Shown piece by piece: positions 34,380 to 43,715 of a DNA stretch of 64,000 nucleotides (position 1 is its first letter; each line of letters opens with the position of its first letter). The translations under genes and the position numbers were made by a program. Source of the stretch: Ramlibacter sp. (GTDB lineage: Bacteria; Pseudomonadota; Gammaproteobacteria; Burkholderiales; Burkholderiaceae_C); contig JAUYOG010000022.1 in assembly GCA_030695945.1 (NCBI GenBank), forward strand, positions 62,001 to 126,000. The letters run 5' to 3'. A model generated the notes under the pieces. It was not told the DNA's origin and searched no databases. It saw only the letters and a program-made list of their open reading frames with translations.

Positions 34380-34832
34380 ATGACGAGAATCCCCCATGCA
34401 CTGGCCGCGCTGGTGCTGTCCGCCGCCTGCGCCGCGGCCGCGGCCGAGGAGCCGCAGATGAACCTGCCGCGCGTCGCGCTTTCGGCGGGCTTGCACCGCA
34501 TCGACGCCCAGGTGGCGCTCACGCCCGAGCAGCGAACCATCGGCCTGATGTTCCGCAAGGACATGCCGCAGCACGAAGGCATGCTGTTCGTCTTCGAGCA
34601 GCCGTCGGTCCAATGCTTCTGGATGAAGAACACCTTCCTGCCGCTCACGGCCGCGTTCGTGGCGGACGACGGCACCGTGGTGAACCTGGTGGACATGAAG
34701 CCTCACTCCACAGATTCGCACTGCTCGGCGAAGCCCGTGCGCTACGTGCTGGAGATGAACCAGGGGTGGTTCGCGAAGAAGGGCCTGAAGGCCGGCGCGA
34801 AGCTGGCCGGGAAACCATTCGAGTCCCGATAG
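34380..34832 (+). CDS. DUF192 family exported protein
   Basis: A 150-residue secreted protein of the DUF192 family. A signal peptide (MTRIPHALAALVLSAACAAAAA) precedes a compact domain with the family hallmarks RTIGLMFRKDMPQHEGMLFVFE, CFWMKNTFLPLTAAFV and VRYVLEMNQGWFAKKGLKAGAKL. Its biochemical role is unknown. I prefer ATG 34380 over one 21 nt upstream because the signal peptide then starts normally; CACAAT lies 6 nt before this ATG and no Shine-Dalgarno is present. A perfect terminator follows. Confidence 0.85.
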   Translation: MTRIPHALAALVLSAACAAAAAEEPQMNLPRVALSAGLHRIDAQVALTPEQRTIGLMFRKDMPQHEGMLFVFEQPSVQCFWMKNTFLPLTAAFVADDGTVVNLVDMKPHSTDSHCSAKPVRYVLEMNQGWFAKKGLKAGAKLAGKPFESR

Positions 34833-34841
34833 GCCACAAGG

Positions 34842-34866
34842 ACAAGGGCCGCGCAGCGGCCCTTGT
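34842..34866. terminator. Terminator between DUF192 gene and sodB
   Basis: ACAAGGGCCGC and GCGGCCCTTGT form a perfect 11-bp stem with a GCA loop, followed by TTTCTCC. It sits between convergent genes, so may act on both. Confidence 0.8.
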
Positions 34867-34886
34867 TTTCTCCTTTGCCGAAGGCG

Positions 34887-35468
34887 TTACCCGAAATTCT
34901 TCTCGGCGAACGACCAGTTCACCAGCTTGTCCAGGAACGTCTCCACGTACTTCGGGCGCAGGTTGCGGTAGTCGATGTAGTACGCGTGCTCCCACACGTC
35001 CACGGTCAGCAGCGCCTTGTCCGCGGTGGTAAGCGGGGTGCCGGCGGCGCCGGTGTTGACGATGTCCACGCTGCCGTCCGGCTTCTTGACCAGCCAGGTC
35101 CAGCCCGAACCGAAGTTGCCCACGGCCGACTTCACGAACGCCTCGCGGAACGCCGTGAAGCTTCCCCACTTGCTGTTGATGGCCGCAGCCAGCGCGCCCG
35201 ACGGCTCGCCGCCACCGGCGGGCTTCATGCAGTTCCAGAAGAACGTGTGGTTCCACACCTGGGCCGAATTGTTGTAGATGCCGCCGGAGGATTTCTTGAT
35301 GATCTCCTCGAGCGTCATGTTCTCGAATTCGGTGCCCTTCTGCAGGTTGTTGAGGTTCACCACATAGGCGTTGTGGTGCTTGCCGTGGTGATACTCCAGC
35401 GTCTCCTTCGAGTAGTGCGGCGCGAGCGAATCGATCGGGAACGGGAGCGGAGGCAGGGTATGTTCCAT
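34887..35468 (-). CDS. sodB: Superoxide dismutase [Fe]
   Basis: A 193-residue cytoplasmic iron superoxide dismutase. Metal ligands are His 27 ([10 protein letters not shown]), His 74 (VWNHTFFW), Asp 157 and His 161 ([13 protein letters not shown]). The residues around the metal ([13 protein letters not shown], and Gln near NSAQVWNH) agree with the iron rather than the manganese class. I start at [10 protein letters not shown] (ATG 35466-35468), which follows GAGGAAAAACC; upstream codons do not belong to the family. It removes superoxide and stands alone between two terminator-like gaps. Confidence 0.95.
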   Translation of the reverse strand: MEHTLPPLPFPIDSLAPHYSKETLEYHHGKHHNAYVVNLNNLQKGTEFENMTLEEIIKKSSGGIYNNSAQVWNHTFFWNCMKPAGGGEPSGALAAAINSKWGSFTAFREAFVKSAVGNFGSGWTWLVKKPDGSVDIVNTGAAGTPLTTADKALLTVDVWEHAYYIDYRNLRPKYVETFLDKLVNWSFAEKNFG

Positions 35469-35525
35469 GGTTTTTCCTCTTGGTTTGTTCGGTGTCTGCA
35501 CAAGCCGCTGATTCTAAGAACTAAA

Positions 35526-36812
35526 TCACGGCGGCGGCGTGACGGTGAGAGCAACCTCGCCGTCGGCAAGGGTTGCACGCAGCGCCTGGCCGGCCCGCGT
35601 CTGGTGCACGCTGGTGATCGCCTTGCCCACCTCATCGGTCAGCAGCGCATAGCCACGCTGGAGTACGAGGCGCGGATCGAGCAACTCCAGCCGCAGGCGC
35701 GACCGCTCCAGCACCTGGACGGCCCGTTCGGATCGGGCCTGGACCGCTCGCTTGAGCTGGCCCTCGAGCAACGGGATGCGCGCGGACGCCCGCTCGAGTC
35801 TGCCGAGCACGGCGTAGCGCAGCCGATGCGCGGCGCGGCCCAGCCGCATGTGCTGGTCGCCCATGCGTGCGAGCGGCCGCCCCAGGCGCGAAGCCGCCAC
35901 GTCGAGCCGCTGCGCGCCGACGTCCAGCCTGCGGCGCAACGCATCCTGGAGGCGTTCCTCGCACCGTTCGATACCGTCCAGCCAATCGCCCCGTGCCCGC
36001 GCGGCGAGTTCGGCGGCGGCAGTAGGCGTCGGTGCGCGCACGTCCGCGCAGAAATCGGCAATGGTGAAGTCGGTTTCGTGGCCGACACCGCAGACCAGCG
36101 GCACCGGGCTGCGCACGATGGTGCGCGCCAGTTGCTCGTCGTTGAAGGCCCAGAGATCCTCGATCGACCCGCCGCCGCGCACCAGGACGATCACGTCCAG
36201 CGTGCCGGCTTCGGCCAGCCGATACAACGCCGCCAATGCACGCACGAGTTCGGCCGGGGCCTGGCCGCCCTGCACCGCCGCCGGCGCGAAGACCACCGGA
36301 ACATGCGGCGCACGCCGCGCCAGCGCGGTGACGACGTCGTGCAGCGCCGCGGCGCCGGGCGAGGTCACCAAGCCGATGCCGCGCGGCAGGGCCGGCACCG
36401 CGCGCTTGCGCGCCGTGTCGAACAGGCCCTCGGCCTCCAGCCTGGCCTTCAGGCGCAGGAACTGCTCGAACAGAGCGCCCTGCCCCGCCCGCGTCATGCT
36501 CTCGACGATCAATTGCAGGTCGCCCCGGGGCTCATAGACGCCCAGCCGGCCCGTCACTTCGACCATTTCCCCGTCACGCGGCTGGAAGTCCATCAGGCTG
36601 GCCGCACGCCGGAACATGGCGCAGCGCAACTGACCTTGCGGGTCCTTCAGCGAGAAGTAGCAATGCCCGCTGGAAGCGCGCGAGAAGCCGGAAACCTCCC
36701 CCCGGACCGCGACGGGATTGAACCTGGCCTCCAGCGCATCAGCAACGGCGCGGCACAGCGCACCGACTTGCCAGATTCGCGGCGCGGATACTGGATGGGC
36801 TGCGTCGGCCAT
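35526..36812 (-). CDS. xseA: Exodeoxyribonuclease VII large subunit
   Basis: A 428-residue XseA, the catalytic subunit of ExoVII that degrades single-stranded DNA in repair. An N-terminal OB-fold (about 10-105, FNPVAVRGEVSGFSRASSGHCYFSLKD) is followed by the catalytic region with IGLVTSPGAAALHDVVTALARR, VVFAPAAVQGGQAP, VLVRGGGSIEDLWAFNDE and HETDFTIADFCADVRAPTP. A long coiled coil (about 260-400) comes next. The length is normal. It is divergent from exbB and separated by an AT-richer gap. No clear Shine-Dalgarno precedes ATG 36810-36812. Confidence 0.95.
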   Translation of the reverse strand: MADAAHPVSAPRIWQVGALCRAVADALEARFNPVAVRGEVSGFSRASSGHCYFSLKDPQGQLRCAMFRRAASLMDFQPRDGEMVEVTGRLGVYEPRGDLQLIVESMTRAGQGALFEQFLRLKARLEAEGLFDTARKRAVPALPRGIGLVTSPGAAALHDVVTALARRAPHVPVVFAPAAVQGGQAPAELVRALAALYRLAEAGTLDVIVLVRGGGSIEDLWAFNDEQLARTIVRSPVPLVCGVGHETDFTIADFCADVRAPTPTAAAELAARARGDWLDGIERCEERLQDALRRRLDVGAQRLDVAASRLGRPLARMGDQHMRLGRAAHRLRYAVLGRLERASARIPLLEGQLKRAVQARSERAVQVLERSRLRLELLDPRLVLQRGYALLTDEVGKAITSVHQTRAGQALRATLADGEVALTVTPPP

Positions 36813-37144
36813 CAGTCGCTTCGCGGCTGCCGGGCCGGTTGGGGGCTGGACTTAGTCCACAGACGGTGCCGATTGACAACTTGCGGTAGGGTTTCCCGTC
36901 CAGACGCTGATTCTCCCGAGCAAGTGCTTGAATTCATTTGATTTTTTCCTGCTCAATTTGTCATCGATTTGTCATATCGAAGGCTTGGCGCGGCTTCGCG
37001 GGGGATGAGGGCCCATTTCTGCACAAAGTTATCCACAACTTCTGTGAGTCGCGTCCTACGGCGCATCGATGTTTTCCTACAGGCAGCCGAGTACACGATA
37101 ATCGGCCGCTACTTTGCACTCGCAGTCGCGCGGAGACCCTCCCT
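36813..37144. other. AT-rich divergent intergenic region with a DnaA box
   Basis: This 332-bp gap between xseA and exbB is less GC-rich than its surroundings. It holds a consensus DnaA box TTATCCACA (37029-37037) and two direct copies of ATTTGTCAT (36956-36964 and 36967-36975), 11 bp apart. No gene is seen. Promoters for both flanking genes must lie here; GATAAT occurs at 37097-37102 on the exbB side. Confidence 0.45.
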
Positions 37145-37780
37145 TTGTTTTCGATCATACAAGCCGCAGGCTGGCCGATCTGGCCCTTGATAGCCTGCTC
37201 CATCCTCGCGCTCGCCCTCGTCATCGAGCGTTTCATCAGCCTCAAGACCGCCAAGGTGGCGCCGCCCCGCTTGCTGGACGAAGCGCTCGCCGTGTCGCGC
37301 ACGTCCGTGCCCACGCCCGACGTCGTGACCCAGCTCGAGCAGAATTCGGCGCTGGGTGAGGTGCTGGCCAGCGGCTTCCGGGCCCTCAACTCCGACCCGC
37401 GCTGCACCGAGGTGGACTTGCGCGCGACCATGGAGAACAGCGGCCGCGCCGTGGCGCACCGTCTGGAACGCTACCTGAGCGCGCTGGCGACCATCGCCTC
37501 GGCCGCTCCCCTGCTGGGCCTGCTGGGCACGGTGATCGGCATGATCGAGATCTTCGGGTCGCAGGCGCCCACCGGCGGCGGCGCGCCCGGCGGCAACCCG
37601 GCGCAACTGGCGCACGGGATTTCCGTCGCCCTGTACAACACCGCGTTCGGGCTGATCATCGCCATCCCGTCCCTGATCTTCTGGCGCTACTTCCGGGGCC
37701 GCGTGGACGAATACCTGCTGACGCTGGAGCTCTCGGCCGAACGCTTCGTGCGCCACCTCAACACCTTGCGCGGCAAGTGA
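37145..37780 (+). CDS. exbB: ExbB/TolQ-family proton-channel protein, TTG start
   Basis: A 211-residue inner-membrane protein of the MotA/TolQ/ExbB family that with ExbD couples the proton-motive force to TonB. Three membrane helices are visible: about 12-32 (PIWPLIACSILALALVIERF), 125-148 (ATIASAAPLLGLLGTVIGMIEIF) and 172-192 (ALYNTAFGLIIAIPSLIFW). The start is a TTG at 37145 behind GGAG; upstream ATGs in frame would add unrelated residues. exbD follows after 13 nt. No tonB or TonB-dependent receptor is adjacent. Confidence 0.9.
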   Translation: MFSIIQAAGWPIWPLIACSILALALVIERFISLKTAKVAPPRLLDEALAVSRTSVPTPDVVTQLEQNSALGEVLASGFRALNSDPRCTEVDLRATMENSGRAVAHRLERYLSALATIASAAPLLGLLGTVIGMIEIFGSQAPTGGGAPGGNPAQLAHGISVALYNTAFGLIIAIPSLIFWRYFRGRVDEYLLTLELSAERFVRHLNTLRGK

Positions 37781-37793
37781 CGGGGATGCGCCG

Positions 37794-38222
37794 ATGAATT
37801 TCCGTCCGCGCCAGAAGGATGAGCCGGAGATCAACCTGATCCCGTTCATCGACGTGCTGCTGGTGATCCTGATCTTCCTGATGCTCACCACCACGTACAG
37901 CAAGTTCACGGAGCTGCAGCTCAAGCTGCCGGTGGCCGATGCCGATGCGCAACGCGACTACCCCAAGGAAGTGATCGTCGCCGTCGGCAGTGACGGCCGG
38001 TACTCGATCAAGGGCACGCCCGTACCCGGGCGCAGCGTCGATGCGATCGCCCAGGCGCTCAGCGCGGCGGCGACGGCAGGCAAGGACAGCGTCGTGATCA
38101 TCAGCGCCGACGCCACGGCGCCGCACCAGTCGGTGATCAACGTGATGGAAGCGGCCCGCCGTACCGGCCTGGTGCACATCACCTTCGCCACCCAATCCTC
38201 GGCGCAGGCCGGGTCCCGCTAG
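37794..38222 (+). CDS. exbD: ExbD/TolR-family biopolymer transport protein
   Basis: A 142-residue protein with one N-terminal membrane helix and a periplasmic domain. The motif [20 protein letters not shown] contains the Asp essential for proton translocation in this family. The periplasmic part ([42 protein letters not shown]) has the expected TolR-like fold pattern. It is co-transcribed with exbB and lpxK; the next gene begins 2 nt after its stop. Confidence 0.92.
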   Translation: MNFRPRQKDEPEINLIPFIDVLLVILIFLMLTTTYSKFTELQLKLPVADADAQRDYPKEVIVAVGSDGRYSIKGTPVPGRSVDAIAQALSAAATAGKDSVVIISADATAPHQSVINVMEAARRTGLVHITFATQSSAQAGSR

Positions 38223-38224
38223 CC

Positions 38225-39220
38225 ATGGGCCGCGCCCTGCAGCGCGCGTGGCTGAGGCGCGGCGTGCTGGCCTGCCTGCTCTGGCCGCTGTCGATCCTGC
38301 TCGGCATGCTGGCCGCCGGGCGGCGCCTCGCCTACCGGCAGGGATGGTCCAAGACGCACCGCATCGGCGTCCCGGTGATCGTCGTGGGCAACGTCGTCGC
38401 GGGCGGCGCCGGCAAGACGCCGGTGGTGATGGCGCTGGTCGCACACCTGCGTGCGAGGGGCCTCGCGCCCGGCGTCATTTCACGCGGCTACGGGCGCAGC
38501 ACCTCGGATTGCCGCGAAGTGACGTCCGGCAGCCGCGCGGCCGAGGTCGGCGACGAGCCCCTGCTGGTCGCGCGAAGCTGCGGCGTGCCGGTCTTCGTGG
38601 CGCCGCGCCGCATCGATGCCGCCAACGCATTGCTGGCCGCGCACCCGGGCACGCGCGTCATCGTCTGCGACGACGGCCTTCAGCACCTCGGCCTGCATCG
38701 CGACATCGAGATCTGCGTGTTCGACGAGCGTGGCGTGGGCAATGGCTGGCTGCTGCCGGCCGGGCCGCTGCGGGAATACTGGCCACGGCCCGTCGACCTG
38801 GTGCTGCGCACCGGTGCGCCCGAAGGGATCGACGGGTTCGACGCCACGCGGCGCCTCGCGCCCCATGCGATGCGGGCCGATGGCAAACGCGTGCCGCTCG
38901 AGGCGCTGAAGGGCCGCCAGCTCACCGCCATTGCAGGGGTCGCGCGGCCCGAGGCCTTTTTCGAGATGCTGCGGGCCGAGGGCCTGCACCTGGCGAAGAC
39001 GATCGCGCTGCCGGACCATCACGACTTCCGCGGCGACCCGATCGCCTCGGGCAGCGCCGAGCTGGTCTGCACCGAGAAAGACGCCGTGAAGCTCTGGCGA
39101 TTGCGCCCGGGCGCCTGGGCCGTGCCGCTGGAGCTGGAAGTCGATCCTGAGTTCTGGTCGGCGCTGGATCGCCTGCTCGATGCGAAGCTATCATCCGCGG
39201 ATGGACCCCAAACTTCTTGA
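38225..39220 (+). CDS. lpxK: Tetraacyldisaccharide 4'-kinase LpxK
   Basis: A 331-residue membrane-associated kinase that phosphorylates the 4' position of lipid A disaccharide. It has an N-terminal hydrophobic anchor (about 12-30), the P-loop [16 protein letters not shown] near residue 57, SRGYGRS near 88, [12 protein letters not shown] near 148 and FPDHHDF-like [10 protein letters not shown] near 262. The C-terminus overlaps the start of the Trm112-like gene by 20 nt. exbBD-lpxK-kdsB is a lipopolysaccharide-supporting operon in this order. Confidence 0.94.
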   Translation: MGRALQRAWLRRGVLACLLWPLSILLGMLAAGRRLAYRQGWSKTHRIGVPVIVVGNVVAGGAGKTPVVMALVAHLRARGLAPGVISRGYGRSTSDCREVTSGSRAAEVGDEPLLVARSCGVPVFVAPRRIDAANALLAAHPGTRVIVCDDGLQHLGLHRDIEICVFDERGVGNGWLLPAGPLREYWPRPVDLVLRTGAPEGIDGFDATRRLAPHAMRADGKRVPLEALKGRQLTAIAGVARPEAFFEMLRAEGLHLAKTIALPDHHDFRGDPIASGSAELVCTEKDAVKLWRLRPGAWAVPLELEVDPEFWSALDRLLDAKLSSADGPQTS

Positions 39221-39407
39221 GCTGCTCGTCTGCCCCGTGACCAAGGGACACCTGGACTATGACCGGGAGCGGCAGGAGCTGTTGTCGCGCTCGGCGCGCC
39301 TGGCGTATCCGATCCGGGACGGCATGCCCGTACTCCTGGAAGAAGAAGCACGCACGCTGAGCGACGAGGAGCTCGAGCGGCTGCCGGCACGCACGCCGCT
39401 GGTCTAG
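39201..39407 (+). CDS. Trm112-family small protein
   Basis: A 68-residue YcaR/Trm112-like zinc-ribbon-type protein ([29 protein letters not shown]...[17 protein letters not shown]). Bacterial members sit between lpxK and kdsB, as here; their function is not settled. The CPVTKG segment keeps one Cys; a second zinc Cys pair is absent. It begins inside lpxK. TATCAT is 6 nt before the ATG, so it may also have its own leaderless transcript. Confidence 0.85.
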   Translation: MDPKLLELLVCPVTKGHLDYDRERQELLSRSARLAYPIRDGMPVLLEEEARTLSDEELERLPARTPLV

Positions 39408-39420
39408 CACGAAGGCACCG

Positions 39421-40185
39421 GTGGGCTTCACCGTCCTGATCCCCGCGCGGCTGGCCTCCACGCGCCTGCCCGACAAGCCCCTGGCCGACATCGGAGGCCG
39501 GCCGATGGTCGTGCGGGTGGCCGAGCAGGCGCGCCGCTCGGCCGCGATCCGCGTGATCGTGGCGGCCGACAGCGCCCGCATCATCGACGCGTGCGAGGCC
39601 CATGGCGTCGAGGCGGTGCTGACGCGCGCAGACCATCCGTCGGGCAGCGACCGCCTCGCCGAAGCCTGCGAACTGCTGGGCCTTGGCGACCAGGACATCG
39701 TGGTCAACGTCCAGGGCGACGAGCCGCTGATCGACCCGGCGCTGATCGATGCGGTCGCGGCGCTGCTCGAGGCGGGGCCCGGCGCGAGCATGAGCACGGC
39801 GGCCCACCCCATCGACGACATCGCCGAGTACACCAACCCGAACGTGGTGAAGGCCGTCCTCGATGCACAGGGCTTCGCCCTCTACTTCAGCCGTGCGCCG
39901 ATTCCGTGGTGGCGCGATGGCCTCGCGGCCGGCAACCGGGCGCTGCCCGAGCCGCGGCCGCTGCGCCACGTCGGCATCTACGGCTACCGGGCGGGTTTCC
40001 TGCGGCTGTTCCCGCGGCTTCGGCCGGCGCCGATGGAGCAGATCGAGGCGCTGGAACAGCTGCGCGCGATGTGGCACGGCCACCGTATCGCGGTGCACGT
40101 GACCATGGCAGCGCCAGGCATCGGCGTCGACACGCCCGAGGACCTGGAACGCGTGCGCGCCCTCTGGAAATCAGACTTTACGTAA
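39421..40185 (+). CDS. kdsB: 3-deoxy-manno-octulosonate cytidylyltransferase
   Basis: A 254-residue CMP-KDO synthetase, activating KDO for lipopolysaccharide core synthesis. It shows the nucleotidyltransferase motif [24 protein letters not shown] at the N-terminus, a [13 protein letters not shown] segment near 75, [12 protein letters not shown] near 97, and [12 protein letters not shown] near 180. It starts with GTG at 39421, preceded by GAAGG; no in-frame ATG is near. It completes the exbB-exbD-lpxK-trm112-kdsB operon. Confidence 0.94.
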   Translation: MGFTVLIPARLASTRLPDKPLADIGGRPMVVRVAEQARRSAAIRVIVAADSARIIDACEAHGVEAVLTRADHPSGSDRLAEACELLGLGDQDIVVNVQGDEPLIDPALIDAVAALLEAGPGASMSTAAHPIDDIAEYTNPNVVKAVLDAQGFALYFSRAPIPWWRDGLAAGNRALPEPRPLRHVGIYGYRAGFLRLFPRLRPAPMEQIEALEQLRAMWHGHRIAVHVTMAAPGIGVDTPEDLERVRALWKSDFT

Positions 40186-40278
40186 GCAAGCGCCAAGGGC
40201 ACGCGTGCTATCCTTTGCTGCAATGAAGCGCGAAGGCCGGCAGCCTCATGCCCCGCCCGCAGCGCCTGCGATATCTAA

Positions 40279-40950
<672 letters not shown>

Positions 40951-40957
40951 CCGCGCC

Positions 40958-41899
40958 TCAAGCCAGAAGTTCGAGCATCAGGGCGATCCGTGCCTTGACG
41001 GGCGCGAGCCCGCCTGAATCGGGCAGCCCGGCGCCCGCCGGCGACAACACCCTGCCCTGCGCGCAGCGCGTGGATCGAACCACTTTCACGCCGCGCGCCT
41101 GCGCGGCCAGCAGCGCCGCCTCCAGGTCATGGTGCAGGGTGCCGTTGCCGGTGGCGGCCGCAACGATGCCATCGATGCCCTGCGCCACGAGGGCTTCCAC
41201 CACCTCAGCACCCGCGCCCGCGTAATTCATGACGATCTCGACGCGGGGCCACCGCTTCGCCGCCGTCCATTTCTGCAACGCCGCCTGCGCGCCGACGGCA
41301 GCCGTCGGCCAGGGCCGCACCAGCCGCAGCCGGCCCTCTTCCACGTAGCCGATCGGGCCCGCATCACCGGACGTGAAGGCGTCCAGCCGGTAGGTGTGCT
41401 GCTTGGCGACGTCCCAGGCGCCGTGGATCGTGCCGGCGCAAACCGCCACGACGCCATGCGCCCCCTCGGCCGCGGCTATCGCGAGCGCATCCGCGATGTT
41501 CTGGGGACCGTCGGGCGCCAGCGCTGTCGCGGGCCGCATGGCGCAAGTCAGCACCACGGGTTTGGCCGGGGCCAGCACCGCATGCAGGAAGTACGCTGTC
41601 TCCTCCAGCGTGTCGGTGCCGTGCGTTATCACCAGGCCCGCCACGTCCTCTTGCGCGAGGTAATGTGCGCAGCGCAAGGCGAGCTGGCGCCAGAGCTCGA
41701 AGCTCATGTCCTTGCTGTCGACCTGGGCCACCTGTTCCGTCACCAGCGGAGCGCCGTGCAGCGCGGGAATCGCGGCCAGCAACTCCTCCACGCCCAGTTG
41801 CGCCGCTGTGTAGCCGATGTTGTCCGCGGCGCTGGCCGCCTTGCCGGCCAGGGTGCCCCCAGTTGCCAGAACTGCAATTTTTTTGCCGGTCACTTGCAC
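40958..41899 (-). CDS. Type-I-like asparaginase, GTG start
   Basis: A 313-residue asparaginase/glutaminase-family amidohydrolase. The first catalytic Thr lies in [12 protein letters not shown] near residue 13 and the second in [16 protein letters not shown] near 91; the partner Lys region is [20 protein letters not shown]. No signal peptide, so it is probably cytoplasmic. It starts with GTG (41897-41899) behind GAAAGA. The start is only 12 bp from a LexA box shared with the divergent lexA promoter, so it may be weakly SOS-responsive. Confidence 0.88.
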   Translation of the reverse strand: MQVTGKKIAVLATGGTLAGKAASAADNIGYTAAQLGVEELLAAIPALHGAPLVTEQVAQVDSKDMSFELWRQLALRCAHYLAQEDVAGLVITHGTDTLEETAYFLHAVLAPAKPVVLTCAMRPATALAPDGPQNIADALAIAAAEGAHGVVAVCAGTIHGAWDVAKQHTYRLDAFTSGDAGPIGYVEEGRLRLVRPWPTAAVGAQAALQKWTAAKRWPRVEIVMNYAGAGAEVVEALVAQGIDGIVAAATGNGTLHHDLEAALLAAQARGVKVVRSTRCAQGRVLSPAGAGLPDSGGLAPVKARIALMLELLA

Positions 41900-41910
41900 T
41901 CTTTCAAAAA

Positions 41911-41926
41911 CTGTTTAAAAATACAG
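41911..41926. promoter_or_regulatory. LexA box 1 (SOS operator)
   Basis: CTGT-N8-ACAG, an exact match to the proteobacterial LexA consensus, 46 bp before the lexA start and 12 bp before the divergent asparaginase start. It indicates autoregulation of lexA. Confidence 0.9.
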
Positions 41927-41929
41927 ATA

Positions 41930-41945
41930 CTGGATATTAAGACAG
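41930..41945. promoter_or_regulatory. LexA box 2 (one mismatch)
   Basis: CTGG-N8-ACAG, one base off consensus, 19 bp downstream of box 1 and 27 bp before the lexA start. A tandem arrangement of two boxes is common for lexA genes. Confidence 0.6.
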
Positions 41946-41971
41946 TGGGTCATTTTGATGGAGAAGCCAGC

Positions 41972-42646
41972 ATGCTCGATTCGCCCAAGCTCACAGCCCG
42001 CCAGCAACAGATTCTGGACCTGATCCAAAGCGCCATTGCGCGCACCGGCGCGCCGCCCACGCGCGCCGAGATCGCCACGGAGCTGGGCTTCAAGTCCGCC
42101 AACGCGGCCGAAGAGCACCTCCAGGCGCTGGCACGCAAGGGTGTGATCGAACTGGTCAGCGGCACTTCGCGCGGCATCCGGCTGCAAAGCGAAGCGCTGC
42201 GCTCGATCAATGAATCGCGCAACAAGCAGTTCTCCCTGCCGCTGCAGACCCTGGCCCAGCTCGCGCTGCCCCTCATCGGCCGGGTCGCCGCCGGCTCGCC
42301 GATCCTCGCGCAGGAACACGTGGACCAGACCTATTACGTCGAGAGCAGCCTGTTCCAGCGCCGGCCCGATTACCTGCTCAAGGTGCGCGGCATGTCCATG
42401 CGCGATGCCGGCATCATGGACGGCGACCTGCTCGCCGTGCAGGCCACGAAGGACGCGAAGAACGGCCAGATCATCGTCGCGCGGCTGGGCGACGACGTCA
42501 CCGTCAAGCGCTTCCGCCGCAATAAGCACCTGATCGAACTGCACGCGGAAAACCCCGACTACCCCACCATCATCGTGGAGCCGGGTGAGCCCTTCGAGAT
42601 CGAAGGCCTCGCCGTCGGCCTGATCCGCAACACCATGCTGATGTAG
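41972..42646 (+). CDS. lexA: SOS repressor LexA
   Basis: A 224-residue LexA. The N-terminal winged HTH (about 1-70: [36 protein letters not shown]) binds the SOS box. The self-cleavage site is Ala 107-Gly 108 (RVAAGSP), the nucleophile Ser 142 (GMSMRDAG) and the general base Lys 179 (DVTVKRF). GGAGA precedes ATG 41972. Two LexA boxes lie immediately upstream. The linker between domains is slightly longer than in enteric LexA, as usual in Burkholderiales. Confidence 0.96.
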   Translation: MLDSPKLTARQQQILDLIQSAIARTGAPPTRAEIATELGFKSANAAEEHLQALARKGVIELVSGTSRGIRLQSEALRSINESRNKQFSLPLQTLAQLALPLIGRVAAGSPILAQEHVDQTYYVESSLFQRRPDYLLKVRGMSMRDAGIMDGDLLAVQATKDAKNGQIIVARLGDDVTVKRFRRNKHLIELHAENPDYPTIIVEPGEPFEIEGLAVGLIRNTMLM

Positions 42647-42765
42647 CAGCGCATCCGGGCGTTGCCGCAGGTGGCGGGCGTATGGCACCGATTGCCATCA
42701 CCCTGCGGCGCTCCTTTCGTTCCAATCCTGCCTGTGTTCAACCTCTGAAGTCCAAGGAGAGTCGC

Positions 42766-43092
42766 ATGGGAATCGCTTTTTTCACTTTCAACGGCCTGTG
42801 CAGGCCGCTGCGCAATCTCATGGGCTGGCTCGGCCACCGGACAGGCACCGCCGAGGCCATCCCCGCAGCGCGCCAGCCGATGAAGCACGCGTCCGTTGCC
42901 CGGGCTCGCGCCGTACGCCCTGCCGCCCCGGCAAGGCTGTGCGAGAAGGCCCGGCGGCCCTTGCGCGTCGTGCGCCTGGTCGAAGGCAGCGGCCCTCCGG
43001 CCAGCGCGGGCCGCATGTTCATGTCCGGCCGCATGGCCGACGTCTGCGCCGAACTCGACCGCCTGGCCGCGCTGGAGGCAGCGGCCGGCTAG
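42766..43092 (+). CDS. Conserved hypothetical protein, 108 aa
   Basis: A 108-residue basic protein beginning MGIAFFTFNGLCRPLRNLMGWLGHR, with an Arg/Ala-rich middle and a conserved-looking C-terminus (LRVVRLVEGSGPPASAGRMFMSGRMADVCAELDRLAALE). AAGGAGA 4 nt before ATG 42766 fixes the start, although the frame is open further upstream. It follows lexA after 119 nt and might be transcribed from the lexA promoter. No known domain recognised; the first 20 residues are moderately hydrophobic but no clear signal peptide is seen. Confidence 0.55.
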   Translation: MGIAFFTFNGLCRPLRNLMGWLGHRTGTAEAIPAARQPMKHASVARARAVRPAAPARLCEKARRPLRVVRLVEGSGPPASAGRMFMSGRMADVCAELDRLAALEAAAG

Positions 43093-43099
43093 ACCTGCG

Positions 43100-43615
43100 T
43101 CAGCCCTTGGCGCCGGCCAGGTAGTCGGATTTGCCCAGCTCCACGCCGTTGTGGCGCAGGATGGCGTAGGCCATGGTGACGTGGAAGTGGAAGTTGGCCA
43201 GCACCCAGTGCTTCAGGTAGGCCTCGCCCTTCATGGTGCGCGTCTTGTCCCGGCCGACCGGGAAAGTGATTTCCTTGTCCTCGGTGCCGTCGATGCGGTC
43301 TTCGGGCACGCTGGCGAGGTAATCCAGCGTCTTCTGAATCCGCGCTTTCAGCTCGGGGAAAGTCGATTCGGTGTCATCGAACTTGGGGGCCTCCACGCCG
43401 GAGATGCGGGCGATCCCGTTCTTGGCGCCGTCGCACGCGATCAGCACCTGCCGCGTGAACGGGAGCATGTCCGGCGCCAGCCGGTACGACAGCAGCACGG
43501 CCGGGTCGAACTTGCGGGCCTCCGCGTGGGCCGCCCCCTTGTCGAGGATATGGCTCAGGTTGGCAAGCATGGTCTTGAAGACCGGCAGGCTCGCGGAAGA
43601 CATCGAAATCGTCAT
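43100..43615 (-). CDS. DUF1993 family protein
   Basis: A 171-residue helical protein of the DUF1993 family, related to the DinB four-helix fold. Family segments are LPVFKTMLANLSHILDKGAAHAEAR, LSYRLAPDMLPFTRQVLIACDGAKNGIARISG, and LKHWVLANFHFHVTMAYAILRHNGVELGKSDYL, whose His residues could bind a metal. AGGAG precedes ATG 43613-43615. It is convergent with the hypothetical gene at 42766. Function unknown, widespread in proteobacteria. Confidence 0.85.
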   Translation of the reverse strand: MTISMSSASLPVFKTMLANLSHILDKGAAHAEARKFDPAVLLSYRLAPDMLPFTRQVLIACDGAKNGIARISGVEAPKFDDTESTFPELKARIQKTLDYLASVPEDRIDGTEDKEITFPVGRDKTRTMKGEAYLKHWVLANFHFHVTMAYAILRHNGVELGKSDYLAGAKG

Positions 43616-43715
43616 GGATGGGCACTCCTGGGTAACAGAACGAAAGCACGGATGCTAACGGCCCGGCGCAATGTCTGCTGGCGGCGCCGTTGGCGCGCCG
43701 AGGCACAATCCATGC

